From assembly GCA_003241645.1 (NCBI GenBank), contig QFOX01000013.1, positions 1 to 36,789 on the forward strand: a stretch of DNA of 36,789 bases, given 5' to 3'. Each line of letters starts with the position of its first letter. The first letter of the stretch is position 1. Below, one piece after another: positions 1-7,201 of this stretch. The position numbers and the translations under genes were made by a program. Origin of the DNA: Azospirillum brasilense. GTDB taxonomy: Bacteria > Pseudomonadota > Alphaproteobacteria > Rickettsiales > UBA3002. The notes under the pieces were generated by a model, which was not told the origin of the DNA, made no database searches, and saw only the letters and a program-made list of their open reading frames with translations.

Positions 1-38
1 CCTTATAAAGCACAAGCGAAAGCAGGGCAAGCCTTGGA

Positions 39-584
39 TTACGCGCTCAGGCGCCCATGGATTACGCGCGTGCCGCAGATGGCGTCGTGCATCGCCTGTT
101 TTTCCTTGGTGAAGCCCACCATGAGGTAGCCAAAGCCCAGCGGCAGCCACGATACGCCGCTGGCGAACCAGCGCGCGGCCGACATGCCGAGGGTGAGGGG
201 CTTGCCGTCATCGCGGATGACATGCATGCGGCACCAGTGCTTGCCCGGCGTGGCTTTCCACTGCCCGGCAGTGAACCAGATATTGTAGATGGCCGACGTG
301 GCGGTGAGGATGAACAGGTCGCCAAGGCCCAGAAGCGGCGCGCCGCTGGCCCCACTGGCCATGAGCACGTCGGTCACCGACTGTCCGGGCTGGGGTGGTG
401 GTAGCCACCCCAGCTGGATCAGTAGGTTGATGGATTCTTCCGGCGTGGCGGCATTGGCCACCGAGCCCAGCAGGTAGATCAGCAGGAAACCGATGATCTG
501 CACCAGCGTGGAATCGATGCCATAGGCCGTCAGGCGCCGCCAGAATCCAACGTAGCGGATGGGTGCGGTATTAGCGCTTTCCAT
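39..584 (-). CDS. RDD family membrane protein (paralogue 1)
   Basis: A 181-residue integral membrane protein of the RDD family, whose members are mostly uncharacterised and sometimes implicated in ion transport. Three hydrophobic segments are visible at about residues 19-41, 86-106 and 139-157. The family signature is seen as GFWRRL near residue 13 with Asp24, ATPGK at 111-115, and a C-terminal MHDAICGTRV block at 165-174. The ATG at 584 overlaps the last 14 bases of the upstream RDD gene, which suggests translational coupling; no strong Shine-Dalgarno is visible. It is the last of three tandem RDD genes on this strand. The family assignment is confident; the transported substrate or role cannot be told from the sequence. 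Confidence 0.85.
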   Translation of the reverse strand: MESANTAPIRYVGFWRRLTAYGIDSTLVQIIGFLLIYLLGSVANAATPEESINLLIQLGWLPPPQPGQSVTDVLMASGASGAPLLGLGDLFILTATSAIYNIWFTAGQWKATPGKHWCRMHVIRDDGKPLTLGMSAARWFASGVSWLPLGFGYLMVGFTKEKQAMHDAICGTRVIHGRLSA

Positions 585-1041
585 ACACCACGCGGGTATC
601 GCAGATCAGGTCGTGCAGGGTGGTCTTCTCACGCGTGAAGCCCGCCATGATGTAACCGATCAGCAGGGTGATCGCCGACAGGAACGACGCGAAGTAACGA
701 CCCAGCGCACGCAGGTGGCTGATGCGCGAACCGTCGGTACGCATCACATGGATGCCCACTACGCGCTTGCCCACGGTGGCCTGCCACTTGCCGCCCTGCA
801 GGGCGGTGTAGTAGGCGATGTAGATGCCAAGGCTGACAAGGCTGGCCAGCGGGTTGCTGGTCGCGGCCTGACCGGCAGCGGGTGCCGCCGGTGCGAGCAG
901 GATGCCCACCACGAAATTCGGAATGAACAGGATCAGCCCGTCGATGATGGCCGCAACGAAACGGATCCAGAACCCGGCGAACGGCGTGCCGAGGGCGGAA
1001 ATGGCCGGCATGCCGGCAGCAGGCGGTGGTACAGTGCTCAT
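571..1041 (-). CDS. RDD family membrane protein (paralogue 2)
   Basis: A 156-residue RDD family membrane protein, the most compact of the three paralogues. Hydrophobic segments lie at about 24-50, 66-80 and 117-134. The signature features are FWIRF with IID in the first segment, GKWQATVGKRVVG at about 84-96, and LHDLICDTRVV at 142-152. The ATG at 1041 has a good Shine-Dalgarno (AGGGGA, 6 bases upstream). Its stop overlaps the start of paralogue 1, and paralogue 3 lies 82 bases upstream, so the three probably form one transcription unit. The three proteins share only family motifs, so these are old duplications rather than recent copies. Function unknown. Confidence 0.85.
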   Translation of the reverse strand: MSTVPPPAAGMPAISALGTPFAGFWIRFVAAIIDGLILFIPNFVVGILLAPAAPAAGQAATSNPLASLVSLGIYIAYYTALQGGKWQATVGKRVVGIHVMRTDGSRISHLRALGRYFASFLSAITLLIGYIMAGFTREKTTLHDLICDTRVVYGKR

Positions 1042-1123
1042 GATATCCCCTAAGTGTGAATGAACGCCTGCAGCCTAGCGCAATGCAGGCCTGCACACAC
1101 CCGGGGCACGCATAAGGAAGGGC

Positions 1124-1969
1124 TTAGGCGCCAGTTATTGCATCGTTGCGTGGCGGCTGGGTCACAGCCACATGCTGTTGGTTCCACCACGGCACATCGG
1201 TGCGGAACACCACGCGCGTGCCGCAGATCACGTCATGCAGGCCGGTCTTTTCGCGCGTGACGCCCACCATGATCCATAGCAGGCCGAACGGGATCCAGCT
1301 GATGAAGCAGGTGATGTGGCGGCACGCAGCACGCAGCACGCCCACGCGCCCACCGTCGCTTGCGCGCACGATCTTCGCGCCCACCAGCCGCTTGCCCGGC
1401 GTGGCCTGCCAGCGGCTAGCCACGAACGCCGTGTGGTAAATGAGGCTAACAAGGAAAGCGCCCAGATAGATAAGGCCAATCACTGCTGGCGGCAGGTCGT
1501 CGGTATCGTCCTCGGGCGTATGGTCGACGCTTTCTTCCATGCCTTCGCGGAAGCCTTTCATGAAGGCTTCGCCCGCGGTCATGGGTTGCTCGGGCGCGTC
1601 CGTCGCGCCCTCAGACGGGAGCGGTACATCGACTACACCGGGGCCGAATTCCGATTCGGCGGGGTATTCATTCATATCGCCCGTTTCGTTCGTGACCGGT
1701 TCGGCGGGCGCTTGAGAGGCATCCTCCTCAGCATAGCCCTCATCGGACAAAGCGGGTTCGGCGGGAATGCCCGCATCGGTTTGCGCCAGCTGGTAGGCCA
1801 AGGGCTCCACCTGCGTACGGGTGTCGCTGGAAGGGGCAGGGGTGGTGGCGAATAACGCAATGCCACCGATAATGCCGAGGAAGAACGCGCCAATGATCAT
1901 GCCGAACTGCATGAACATGGTGTCGATGAAATGCGCGCCAAGGCGACGCCAGAATCCAACGTAATACAT
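1124..1969 (-). CDS. RDD family membrane protein with long acidic insert (paralogue 3)
   Basis: A 281-residue RDD protein whose first hydrophobic segment (about 16-41) is separated from the second (161-183) by roughly 120 residues rich in Asp, Glu, Pro and Ala. The other two paralogues have short connections here. The C-terminal half carries ATPGKRLVGAKIV at about 189-201, a third hydrophobic segment at 219-236, and LHDVICGTRVVF at 244-255, followed by a polar tail. The ATG at 1969 directly abuts the U-tract of the upstream terminator, so the start context is unusual: the only purine-rich sequence is inside the hairpin stem. The acidic insert is probably a disordered loop on one side of the membrane; its role is unknown. 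Confidence 0.8.
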   Translation of the reverse strand: MYYVGFWRRLGAHFIDTMFMQFGMIIGAFFLGIIGGIALFATTPAPSSDTRTQVEPLAYQLAQTDAGIPAEPALSDEGYAEEDASQAPAEPVTNETGDMNEYPAESEFGPGVVDVPLPSEGATDAPEQPMTAGEAFMKGFREGMEESVDHTPEDDTDDLPPAVIGLIYLGAFLVSLIYHTAFVASRWQATPGKRLVGAKIVRASDGGRVGVLRAACRHITCFISWIPFGLLWIMVGVTREKTGLHDVICGTRVVFRTDVPWWNQQHVAVTQPPRNDAITGA

Positions 1970-2002
1970 AAAAAAACGTCCCCCTCGTGAGAAGGGGACG
2001 TT
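1970..2002 (-). terminator. Intrinsic terminator after the four-helix-bundle gene, abutting the next start codon
   Basis: On the minus strand a 9-bp perfect stem (AACGTCCCC at 1975-1983 with GGGGACGTT at 1994-2002) closes a loop of about 10 bases and is followed by a run of seven T (positions 1976 down to 1970). The ATG of RDD paralogue 3 begins at the very next base. The hairpin lies 38 bases after the stop of the upstream minus-strand gene. Confidence 0.75.
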
Positions 2003-2040
2003 ATCATTTTTACCAGCGGTAAGCCAGTGCGTTCGTGCCG

Positions 2041-2871
2041 TTAGTCTTTGCGGTACGGTTTGCGCGGGGCGCGATCGCCGTAGGGCTTCTTGTCGCCATA
2101 CGGTTTTTTGTCGCCATACGGCTTGCGGTCACCGCGCGGTTTATCGCCATACGGCTTGTCGCCGCGGGGCTTGTAGGGGCGCTCGCCATCTTCACGCGGG
2201 GCGCGCGGTTTGTATTCACGCTTCTCGCCGTCGCCGCGGGGTTTACGGTCGCCATACGGCTTGTCGCCGCGCGGCTTGTACGGGCGGTCGCCATCCTCGC
2301 GCGGGGCGCGCGGCTTGTATTCGCCACGCGGCTTGTACTGGCGCTCTTCGCGGTCGGCACGTTCGCCGCGCGGCTTGTCGCCAAAGTCGCGCTTGGGCTT
2401 GCGGTCGAAACGTTCCTGGCGCTGCGCATGCTCGCGGTCGCGGTCGGCTTCTTCACGCTCTTTGCGCTTCTCATCTTTTGCTTCAACTTTAAGTCCATGG
2501 CGCATGCCCACCAGCAGGCGCGATACGGCGTCGCGCGCGTCGCTCAGCTCGGTGGCGTCGGCTTCGCTCAGGTAGCCGAGGCGCTCGGCCAGCGTGGCCA
2601 GCGTGGCGAATTCGGCGGTGGCAGCTTGTGCATCAAAGTAGCTGTTGAGCATGCCTTGCTCGTTCGGCTTGCCCGAGGCGGCCGCGATGTGCGTGGCAAT
2701 GCGGGCGCTGGCGGCGCGCAGTTCACTTTTCAGCTCGGCGGCGGCAAAGCTATCGCTCAGCTCGTAGGCGCGCTGGGCAAGGTTGATGGCCTTCTGCCAT
2801 GCGGGAAGTTCATTGTAATCGCGCGCGGCAGCGATGCCGCCGGTGCGCAGGGGTGCGGAGTTGGTAGTCAT
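2041..2871 (-). CDS. Four-helix-bundle (S23-like) protein with repetitive Lys/Arg/Asp tail
   Basis: A 276-residue two-part protein. Residues about 20-125 look like a four-helix-bundle domain of the type first seen in 23S rRNA intervening sequences: they start YNELPAWQKAINLAQRAYEL and run through ELKSELRAAS and AEFATLATLAERLGYL. From about 128 to the end the chain is almost entirely Lys, Arg, Asp, Glu, Pro, Gly and Tyr, built from KPYGD, KPRGD and YKPRAP units with no hydrophobic core, so it is probably disordered and RNA-binding. The ATG at 2871 lies one base after the leuC stop, so it is translated with leuC. A terminator follows. The domain assignment is fair; the function is inferred only from composition. 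Confidence 0.7.
   Translation of the reverse strand: MTTNSAPLRTGGIAAARDYNELPAWQKAINLAQRAYELSDSFAAAELKSELRAASARIATHIAAASGKPNEQGMLNSYFDAQAATAEFATLATLAERLGYLSEADATELSDARDAVSRLLVGMRHGLKVEAKDEKRKEREEADRDREHAQRQERFDRKPKRDFGDKPRGERADREERQYKPRGEYKPRAPREDGDRPYKPRGDKPYGDRKPRGDGEKREYKPRAPREDGERPYKPRGDKPYGDKPRGDRKPYGDKKPYGDKKPYGDRAPRKPYRKD
2128..2322 (-). repeat. In-frame tandem repeats encoding the KPRGD/KPYGD tail
   Basis: The tail is encoded by in-frame repeats. A block beginning EYKPRAPREDG occurs at residues 184 and 219, 35 codons (105 bases) apart. It is followed by shorter KPYGD-type units of 5-6 codons that continue to about residue 265. The copies differ by a few substitutions, so length variation by unequal crossing-over or slippage is likely. 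Confidence 0.75.
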
Positions 2872-2872
2872 G

Positions 2873-4285
2873 TTATGCTAGCTTTCTGACGTCGGTTAAG
2901 GTGCCGGTAATGGCCGCAGCGGCAGCCATGGCGGGGGACATCAGGTGGGTTCTACCGCCACGTCCCTGGCGGCCTTCGAAGTTACGGTTGCTGGTCGAAG
3001 CGCAGCGTTCGCCCGGGCTCAGCCGGTCGTTATTCATGGCAAGGCACATGGAGCAGCCCGCCTCGCGCCATTCGAACCCGGCCGCGGTGAAGATCTTGTC
3101 GAGGCCCTCGGTCTCGGCCTGTTCTTTCACGAGGCCCGAGCCCGGAACGACCATGGCGAGTTTCACATTGGCTGCGACCTTGCGGCCTTCCACGACCTTC
3201 GCGACTTCGCGCAGGTCTTCGATGCGGCCGTTGGTGCAGCTGCCGATGAAAATTTTATCCACCGGGATCTGCGAAAGCGGGGTGCCGGGCGTCAGGCCCA
3301 TGTAATCCAGCGAGCGGGCGATGGTCTCGCGCTGCGCTTCGGGGAAATCCTCGGGCGCGGGCACGCTGGCGGTGATCGGCAGCACGTCCTGCGGGCTGGT
3401 GCCCCAGGTCACTTGCGGCACGATGTCGGACGCATCCAGCGTGATCTCGGCATCGAAGTGGGCATCCGCGTCGGTGTGCAGGGTCTTCCAATAGGTCACG
3501 GCCGCTTCGTAGGCGTCACCTTGTGGTGCCATGGGGCGACCGCGGAAATATTCGAAGGTTTTCGCATCCGGCGCGATGAGGCCCGCGCGCGCACCGGCTT
3601 CGATGCTCATGTTGCACACGGTCATGCGGCCTTCGATGCTGAGGTCGCGAATGACCTCGCCCGCGTATTCGATCACGTAGCCCGTGCCACCGGCGGTGCC
3701 GAGTTTGCCGATGATGGCGAGCACGATGTCTTTCGCGGTGACGCCGGGGCCCATGGTGCCGTTCACGGTGACGCGCATGTTCTTGGCGCGCTTCTGGATC
3801 AGCGTTTGCGTGGCCAGCACATGCTCCACTTCCGAGGTGCCGATGCCAAAGGCGAGCGCGCCGAACGCACCGTGCGTGCTGGTGTGTGAATCCCCGCAGA
3901 CGATGGTGGTGCCGGGCAGGGTGAAGCCTTCTTCCGGGCCCACGATATGCACCACGCCCTGGCGTTTGTCGTCCATACGGAAATACTGCACGCCGAATTC
4001 GGCGCAGTTGGCTTCCAGTGTTTCCACCTGAATGCGCGAGGTCTCGTCCTTGATGCCTTGAAGGCGATCGCTGGTGGTGGGCACGTTGTGGTCGGCGACC
4101 GCCAGCGTCTGCGCGGGGCTATGCACCGGGCGGCCCGCGGCGCGCAGGCCCTCGAAGGCTTGCGGGCTGGTCACTTCATGCACCAGATGGCGGTCGATAT
4201 ACAGCAGGCAGGTGCCATCCTCGGCTTCATGCACGAGGTGGGCGTCGAAGATCTTGTCGAATAAGGTACGGGGCTTCGTGGTCAT
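2873..4285 (-). CDS. leuC: 3-isopropylmalate dehydratase large subunit
   Basis: The 470-residue large subunit of isopropylmalate isomerase, which with LeuD interconverts 2- and 3-isopropylmalate in leucine synthesis. It is a cytoplasmic aconitase-family 4Fe-4S enzyme. The three cluster ligands are visible as Cys350 in FIGSCTNGR and Cys411 and Cys414 in GCSMCLAMN. The GDSHTSTHGAFGALAFGIGTSE block at about 131-152 and the N-terminal TLFDKIFDAHLV are also typical, and the length matches the family. It follows rplS by 90 bases and ends one base before the four-helix-bundle gene. leuD is not in the window on the expected side; the RDD cluster stands there instead. The start has only a weak Shine-Dalgarno. 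Confidence 0.97.
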   Translation of the reverse strand: MTTKPRTLFDKIFDAHLVHEAEDGTCLLYIDRHLVHEVTSPQAFEGLRAAGRPVHSPAQTLAVADHNVPTTSDRLQGIKDETSRIQVETLEANCAEFGVQYFRMDDKRQGVVHIVGPEEGFTLPGTTIVCGDSHTSTHGAFGALAFGIGTSEVEHVLATQTLIQKRAKNMRVTVNGTMGPGVTAKDIVLAIIGKLGTAGGTGYVIEYAGEVIRDLSIEGRMTVCNMSIEAGARAGLIAPDAKTFEYFRGRPMAPQGDAYEAAVTYWKTLHTDADAHFDAEITLDASDIVPQVTWGTSPQDVLPITASVPAPEDFPEAQRETIARSLDYMGLTPGTPLSQIPVDKIFIGSCTNGRIEDLREVAKVVEGRKVAANVKLAMVVPGSGLVKEQAETEGLDKIFTAAGFEWREAGCSMCLAMNNDRLSPGERCASTSNRNFEGRQGRGGRTHLMSPAMAAAAAITGTLTDVRKLA

Positions 4286-4348
4286 ACGTTTCTTCGCTGG
4301 GCTGCGCTTGATTCAGCACCCATCCAAAACGTACTTATTGCGATGGAG

Positions 4349-4373
4349 CCCCGAATCAAGTTCGGGTGAGGGG
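4349..4373. repeat. Short palindrome between rplS and leuC
   Basis: CCCGAA (4350-4355) and TTCGGG (4361-4366) form a 6-bp stem with a TCAAG loop, flanked by GAGCC and GAGGGG. There is no T-run, so it is a poor intrinsic terminator. It resembles the dispersed palindromes seen elsewhere in alphaproteobacterial intergenic regions; it could also act as a processing or 3'-end stabilising hairpin for rplS mRNA. Confidence 0.4.
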
Positions 4374-4375
4374 GG

Positions 4376-4798
4376 TTATGCCTTGGCTTCGCTGGCTTTT
4401 TCAGCTTTTTCTGCTTTTGCAGCGCTGATGGCGGCCAGATCGAGCTTCTCGCGGATACGCGCCGACTTACCGGTACGGCCACGCAGGTAGTACAGTTTCG
4501 CACGGCGAACTTCACCCTGACGCACGCGGGTCACCGATTCGATACGGGCCGAGTAGAGCGGGAAGATACGCTCAACGCCTTCGCCGTGGCTCAGCTTGCG
4601 CACGGTGAAGCTGCTGTTGAGGCCCGCGTTCTTTTTCGCGATCACCACGCCTTCGAAGGCCTGGATACGCTCGTTCGCGCCCTCGATGATTTTCACGTTC
4701 ACGCGAACCACGTCGCCGGCCTTGAAGGCATCGACTTTCGTGTTTTTCATTACTTTTTCAAGCTGTTCAGCTTCGAGTTGTTCAATGATGTTTGCCAT
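4376..4798 (-). CDS. rplS: 50S ribosomal protein L19
   Basis: A 140-residue L19, located at the interface of the ribosomal subunits. The protein starts MANIIEQLEAEQLEK and carries FKAGDVVRVNVKI, the RIQAFEGVVIAKKNAG block, FTVRKLSHGEGVERIFPLYSP-like residues and a basic VRRAKLYYLRGRTGKSARI stretch. The last about 20 residues form an Ala/Lys/Glu helix-like extension beyond the usual end. In alphaproteobacteria trmD normally lies immediately upstream; here a plus-strand J-protein gene sits between them, so rplS probably needs its own promoter in the 4799-4976 region. No clear promoter was found for it there. Confidence 0.97.
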   Translation of the reverse strand: MANIIEQLEAEQLEKVMKNTKVDAFKAGDVVRVNVKIIEGANERIQAFEGVVIAKKNAGLNSSFTVRKLSHGEGVERIFPLYSARIESVTRVRQGEVRRAKLYYLRGRTGKSARIREKLDLAAISAAKAEKAEKASEAKA

Positions 4799-4961
4799 GA
4801 CGTAATCCTATGGGCGCGCTTATCGGTTATCTTTAAGGTGGGGCTTACTACACGCCCGCCTTGGCTTTGGCAAGGGCTTTTTACGGGTAAAATCGCGGCG
4901 GATTCGCTGGAATACGGCGGATTGTCACGAAAGCTTCACGAACGCCGGGCGGCCGCTCGCG

Positions 4962-4977
4962 TATAGTTTATGCTATA
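4962..4977 (+). promoter_or_regulatory. Possible -10 element for a leaderless J-protein mRNA
   Basis: TATAGT at 4962-4967 is a good -10 hexamer lying only 9 bases before the ATG at 4977. It is one arm of a small palindrome (TATAG, 6-base loop, CTATA). No Shine-Dalgarno precedes the ATG, so if this -10 is used the mRNA would start at or very near the start codon. No convincing -35 is seen at the right distance. Confidence 0.35.
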
Positions 4978-5774
4978 TGAGCGATAACGATCATTACAAA
5001 ACGTTGGGTGTGGAGCGCACTGCCGATGAGGCGGCGATCAAATCCGCGTATCGTAAGCTCGCGAAAGAATTCCACCCCGATAAAGTGCGTGGCCTTGCCA
5101 TTAAGGCAGGCAAAGAAGGCGCCGCGTTGGATGCCGCCATTCAGGAAGGCCAGCAGGCGTTCCAGCGTATTGGTGCGGCCTATGACGTGCTGGGCGATAC
5201 CGCCAAGCGCGCGAACTATGACCGCAATGGCCATGCAGGCGTGGAGGCCGCCGAGCGCGCCGCACGCGCGCGGCCGGGGCGCGGTGCATCGTCATCCACC
5301 GCGCGGGACCCGTTCGAGGATATTTTTGGCAAAGGCTGGCGCGAACGCGCTTCCGATCCGTTCGCGCAGCGCACCAGTAGCGGCAGCGGTACGCATGCCG
5401 GAGCGGGCAGCGCGTCAAGCCATGGTGCCAAGCCGGGCGAAGGTGCGCGGGCGAATGCGGGCAGCAGTCGCGCCCGTACCAGCCACGACTTTATGCACGA
5501 CGCCGAAGAATTCACCCACCGCTATGAAGGCAGTACCCTGCGCCGCGCATTTATGACGTTCGACGTGGTGGATGTGGTGCTGCTTGGCGCGCTGGTGATC
5601 GGTGGTATCCGCCAGTGGCGCGAAGCGACAAAGAAAGCGCCTGCGCCTGCGCACGCCCCGGCACCCGAGCCGGCGGCGGCACCTGCTGCCCCGCACCCAG
5701 CCGCGGATAAGCCGCTATGGCAGACGCGCGTGCAGGAAGAGCCCGTGCCCATGTACAAGCAGCGTACGCTGTAA
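4977..5774 (+). CDS. Membrane-anchored J-domain protein
   Basis: A 265-residue DnaJ-like co-chaperone. Residues 5-85 form a J domain with YKTLGVERTADEAAIKSAYRKLA, the Hsp70-activating HPD motif at 33-35, and AFQRIGAAYDVLGD. The stretch between HPD and helix III is about a dozen residues longer than in DnaJ. There is no zinc-finger or C-terminal substrate domain. Residues about 100-180 are a Gly/Ser/Ala-rich linker, and a single hydrophobic segment at about 195-213 probably anchors the protein, followed by an Ala/Pro-rich stretch. It would stimulate DnaK near the membrane (inference). Its stop codon directly abuts the convergent trmD stop, with no base between. It interrupts the usual trmD-rplS pair. 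Confidence 0.85.
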   Translation: MSDNDHYKTLGVERTADEAAIKSAYRKLAKEFHPDKVRGLAIKAGKEGAALDAAIQEGQQAFQRIGAAYDVLGDTAKRANYDRNGHAGVEAAERAARARPGRGASSSTARDPFEDIFGKGWRERASDPFAQRTSSGSGTHAGAGSASSHGAKPGEGARANAGSSRARTSHDFMHDAEEFTHRYEGSTLRRAFMTFDVVDVVLLGALVIGGIRQWREATKKAPAPAHAPAPEPAAAPAAPHPAADKPLWQTRVQEEPVPMYKQRTL

Positions 5775-6476
5775 TTAATCGCGTTTCAGTAAGTCGGGCC
5801 GGCGCGCCGCGGTAATCGCACGCGCCTGCTGCAGCCGCCATTTTTCGATATTCGCATGGTGGCCGGAGAGCAGCACCTCGGGCACGGGGCGGCCTTCCCA
5901 CTCGGCGGGTTTGGTGTAATGCGGGTATTCCAGCAATTGGGCGTATTCGCCATCGCCAAAGCTTTCCTGCCCCAGCGATTCATGCTTGCCCACCACGCCC
6001 GGCAGCAGCCGCACGCACCCCTCGATCAGCGCCATGGCGGGCACGTCGCCGCCGGTGAGCACGAAATCGCCAAGGCTCACCTCCAGCGGCTGGTGTTTTT
6101 CCAGCACGCGCTCATCCAGCGCTTCGTAGCGGCCACAGAACAGGATCAGGTCGGTCTGCGCCAGTTCGCGCAGCAGCGGCTGGCTCATGCGCACGCCGCG
6201 TGGGCTGAAATGAATCAGGCGCGCGTTCGGGCTGGCGGCCTGTGCCGCGGTGATGGCCGCATGCGCCACGTCGGGTTTCAGCACCATGCCCGCGCCGCCG
6301 CCATAGGGCGAATCATCCACCACCTGGTGTTTGCCCACGCCATGCTCACGCAGGTTCATCACCTGCAGTTGCCACGCGCCGCGCGCCAGCGCGTCGCCGA
6401 TCAGCGAATGCGCCAACGGGCCGGGGTACATGTCCGGCATCAGGGTGATGATGGTGGCCTGCCAGGGCTTAGTCAC
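5775..6476 (-). CDS. trmD: tRNA (guanine-N1-)-methyltransferase
   Basis: A 233-residue SPOUT-family enzyme that methylates G37 N1 in tRNAs, preventing frameshifting. Typical motifs are visible: YGGGAGMV at 58-65, FCGRYEALDERV at about 113-124, the knot-forming EVSLGDFVLTGGD at 132-144, and the C-terminal LLEYPHYTKPAEWEG with VPEVLLSGHHANIEKWR. The length fits the family. Its ATG at 6476 overlaps the end of rimM by 8 bases, the usual coupled arrangement. The gene ends flush against the convergent J-protein gene. Confidence 0.97.
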   Translation of the reverse strand: MTKPWQATIITLMPDMYPGPLAHSLIGDALARGAWQLQVMNLREHGVGKHQVVDDSPYGGGAGMVLKPDVAHAAITAAQAASPNARLIHFSPRGVRMSQPLLRELAQTDLILFCGRYEALDERVLEKHQPLEVSLGDFVLTGGDVPAMALIEGCVRLLPGVVGKHESLGQESFGDGEYAQLLEYPHYTKPAEWEGRPVPEVLLSGHHANIEKWRLQQARAITAARRPDLLKRD

Positions 6477-7047
6477 CGCTGGGCTCGTGCTCGGTTTCTT
6501 CGGCTTTGCTGCCCATCAGCTCCGGCGGGTTGATGGTGATGCGGCGTGCCGCCACGTCCACCTGCGGGAAATTGGCGTGGGTGAACGAGAACATCTCGGT
6601 GTGGCCAGCCACGCGGCGGATCTCAACGATGTCGCCGGCGCCATAATTCTGCACATCCACCACGGTGCCGAAGGCTTTGCCGTCTTCGGTTTCCACGCAC
6701 AGGCCCATCAGGTCCACCGCGTAGAATTCGTTGGGGTTGCGCGGGGCGGGCAGGGCTTCACGCGGCATGCCCAGCTGCAGCCCACGCAGGGCTTCGGCGG
6801 CTTCGCGGCGGGTCACGCCTTCGATCTCGATGATGTATTGGCCCTGCGCTTCGCCAGTTACGCGAAAGCGCATTTCGTTGCCGCGCGCATCGGTAAGGGT
6901 TTTGTAGCGTTTAAAATTCTCGGCAGGCTCGGTGAAGGGCTTCACCTTCACGCGGCCGCTCACGCCGTGGGGCTGCGTGATCACGCCAAGCGCGACCCAG
7001 CCAGCGGGGGTGGGGGCGATGTCTTGTTCTTTCTGTGCGGGAGTCAT
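6469..7047 (-). CDS. rimM: Ribosome maturation factor RimM
   Basis: A 192-residue factor that binds S19 and assists 30S head assembly. The N-terminal beta-barrel domain begins GWVALGVITQPHGVSGRVKV and the PRC-barrel domain contains EFYAVDLMGL, GTVVDVQNYGAGDIVEI and ITINPPELM. An upstream extension of 95 codons is open in this frame, but it crosses rpsP and a terminator and has no RimM-like sequence, so the ATG at 7047 is chosen. The start follows the stop of a 22-codon ORF by 11 bases, across an A9 tract with no clear Shine-Dalgarno. Translation may therefore depend on coupling to that small ORF. Confidence 0.93.
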   Translation of the reverse strand: MTPAQKEQDIAPTPAGWVALGVITQPHGVSGRVKVKPFTEPAENFKRYKTLTDARGNEMRFRVTGEAQGQYIIEIEGVTRREAAEALRGLQLGMPREALPAPRNPNEFYAVDLMGLCVETEDGKAFGTVVDVQNYGAGDIVEIRRVAGHTEMFSFTHANFPQVDVAARRITINPPELMGSKAEETEHEPSGD

Positions 7048-7058
7048 GGTCTTTTTTT

Positions 7059-7127
7059 TTAGTTGGTCTGTACGATAATGCCGATCACGCCCATAACGAC
7101 GCCGACGATAGCAAGTGCGATTTCCAT
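7059..7127 (-). CDS. Small hydrophobic 22-residue protein between rpsP and rimM
   Basis: A short ORF of 22 codons plus stop. It has one of the best Shine-Dalgarno sequences in the window (AGGAG at 7134-7138, six bases before the ATG at 7127). The product begins MEIALAIVGVVMGV and ends IVQTN: a single, almost entirely hydrophobic segment long enough for one transmembrane helix, with one acidic residue near the N-terminus. The TAA stop lies 11 bases before rimM. It could be a real small membrane protein or a leader peptide whose translation delivers ribosomes to rimM. Conservation is unknown, but the ribosome-binding site and composition make chance unlikely. Confidence 0.6.
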   Translation of the reverse strand: MEIALAIVGVVMGVIGIIVQTN

Positions 7128-7140
7128 AATTGGCTCCTAA

Positions 7141-7175
7141 AGAAAAACGCTGAAATCCTAGCGGACTCCAGCGTT
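7141..7175 (-). terminator. Partial intrinsic terminator after rpsP
   Basis: On the minus strand AACGCTG (7175-7169) pairs with CAGCGTT (7152-7146). An inner five-pair stem (AGTCC with GGATT, one G-T pair) closes a short loop. The sequence continues TTTCTTTA. The T-run is interrupted, so this may attenuate rather than end transcription from rpsP into the small ORF and rimM. Confidence 0.55.
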
Positions 7176-7201
7176 CATTCCTAGTGAAGATTCCGTGACG
7201 C

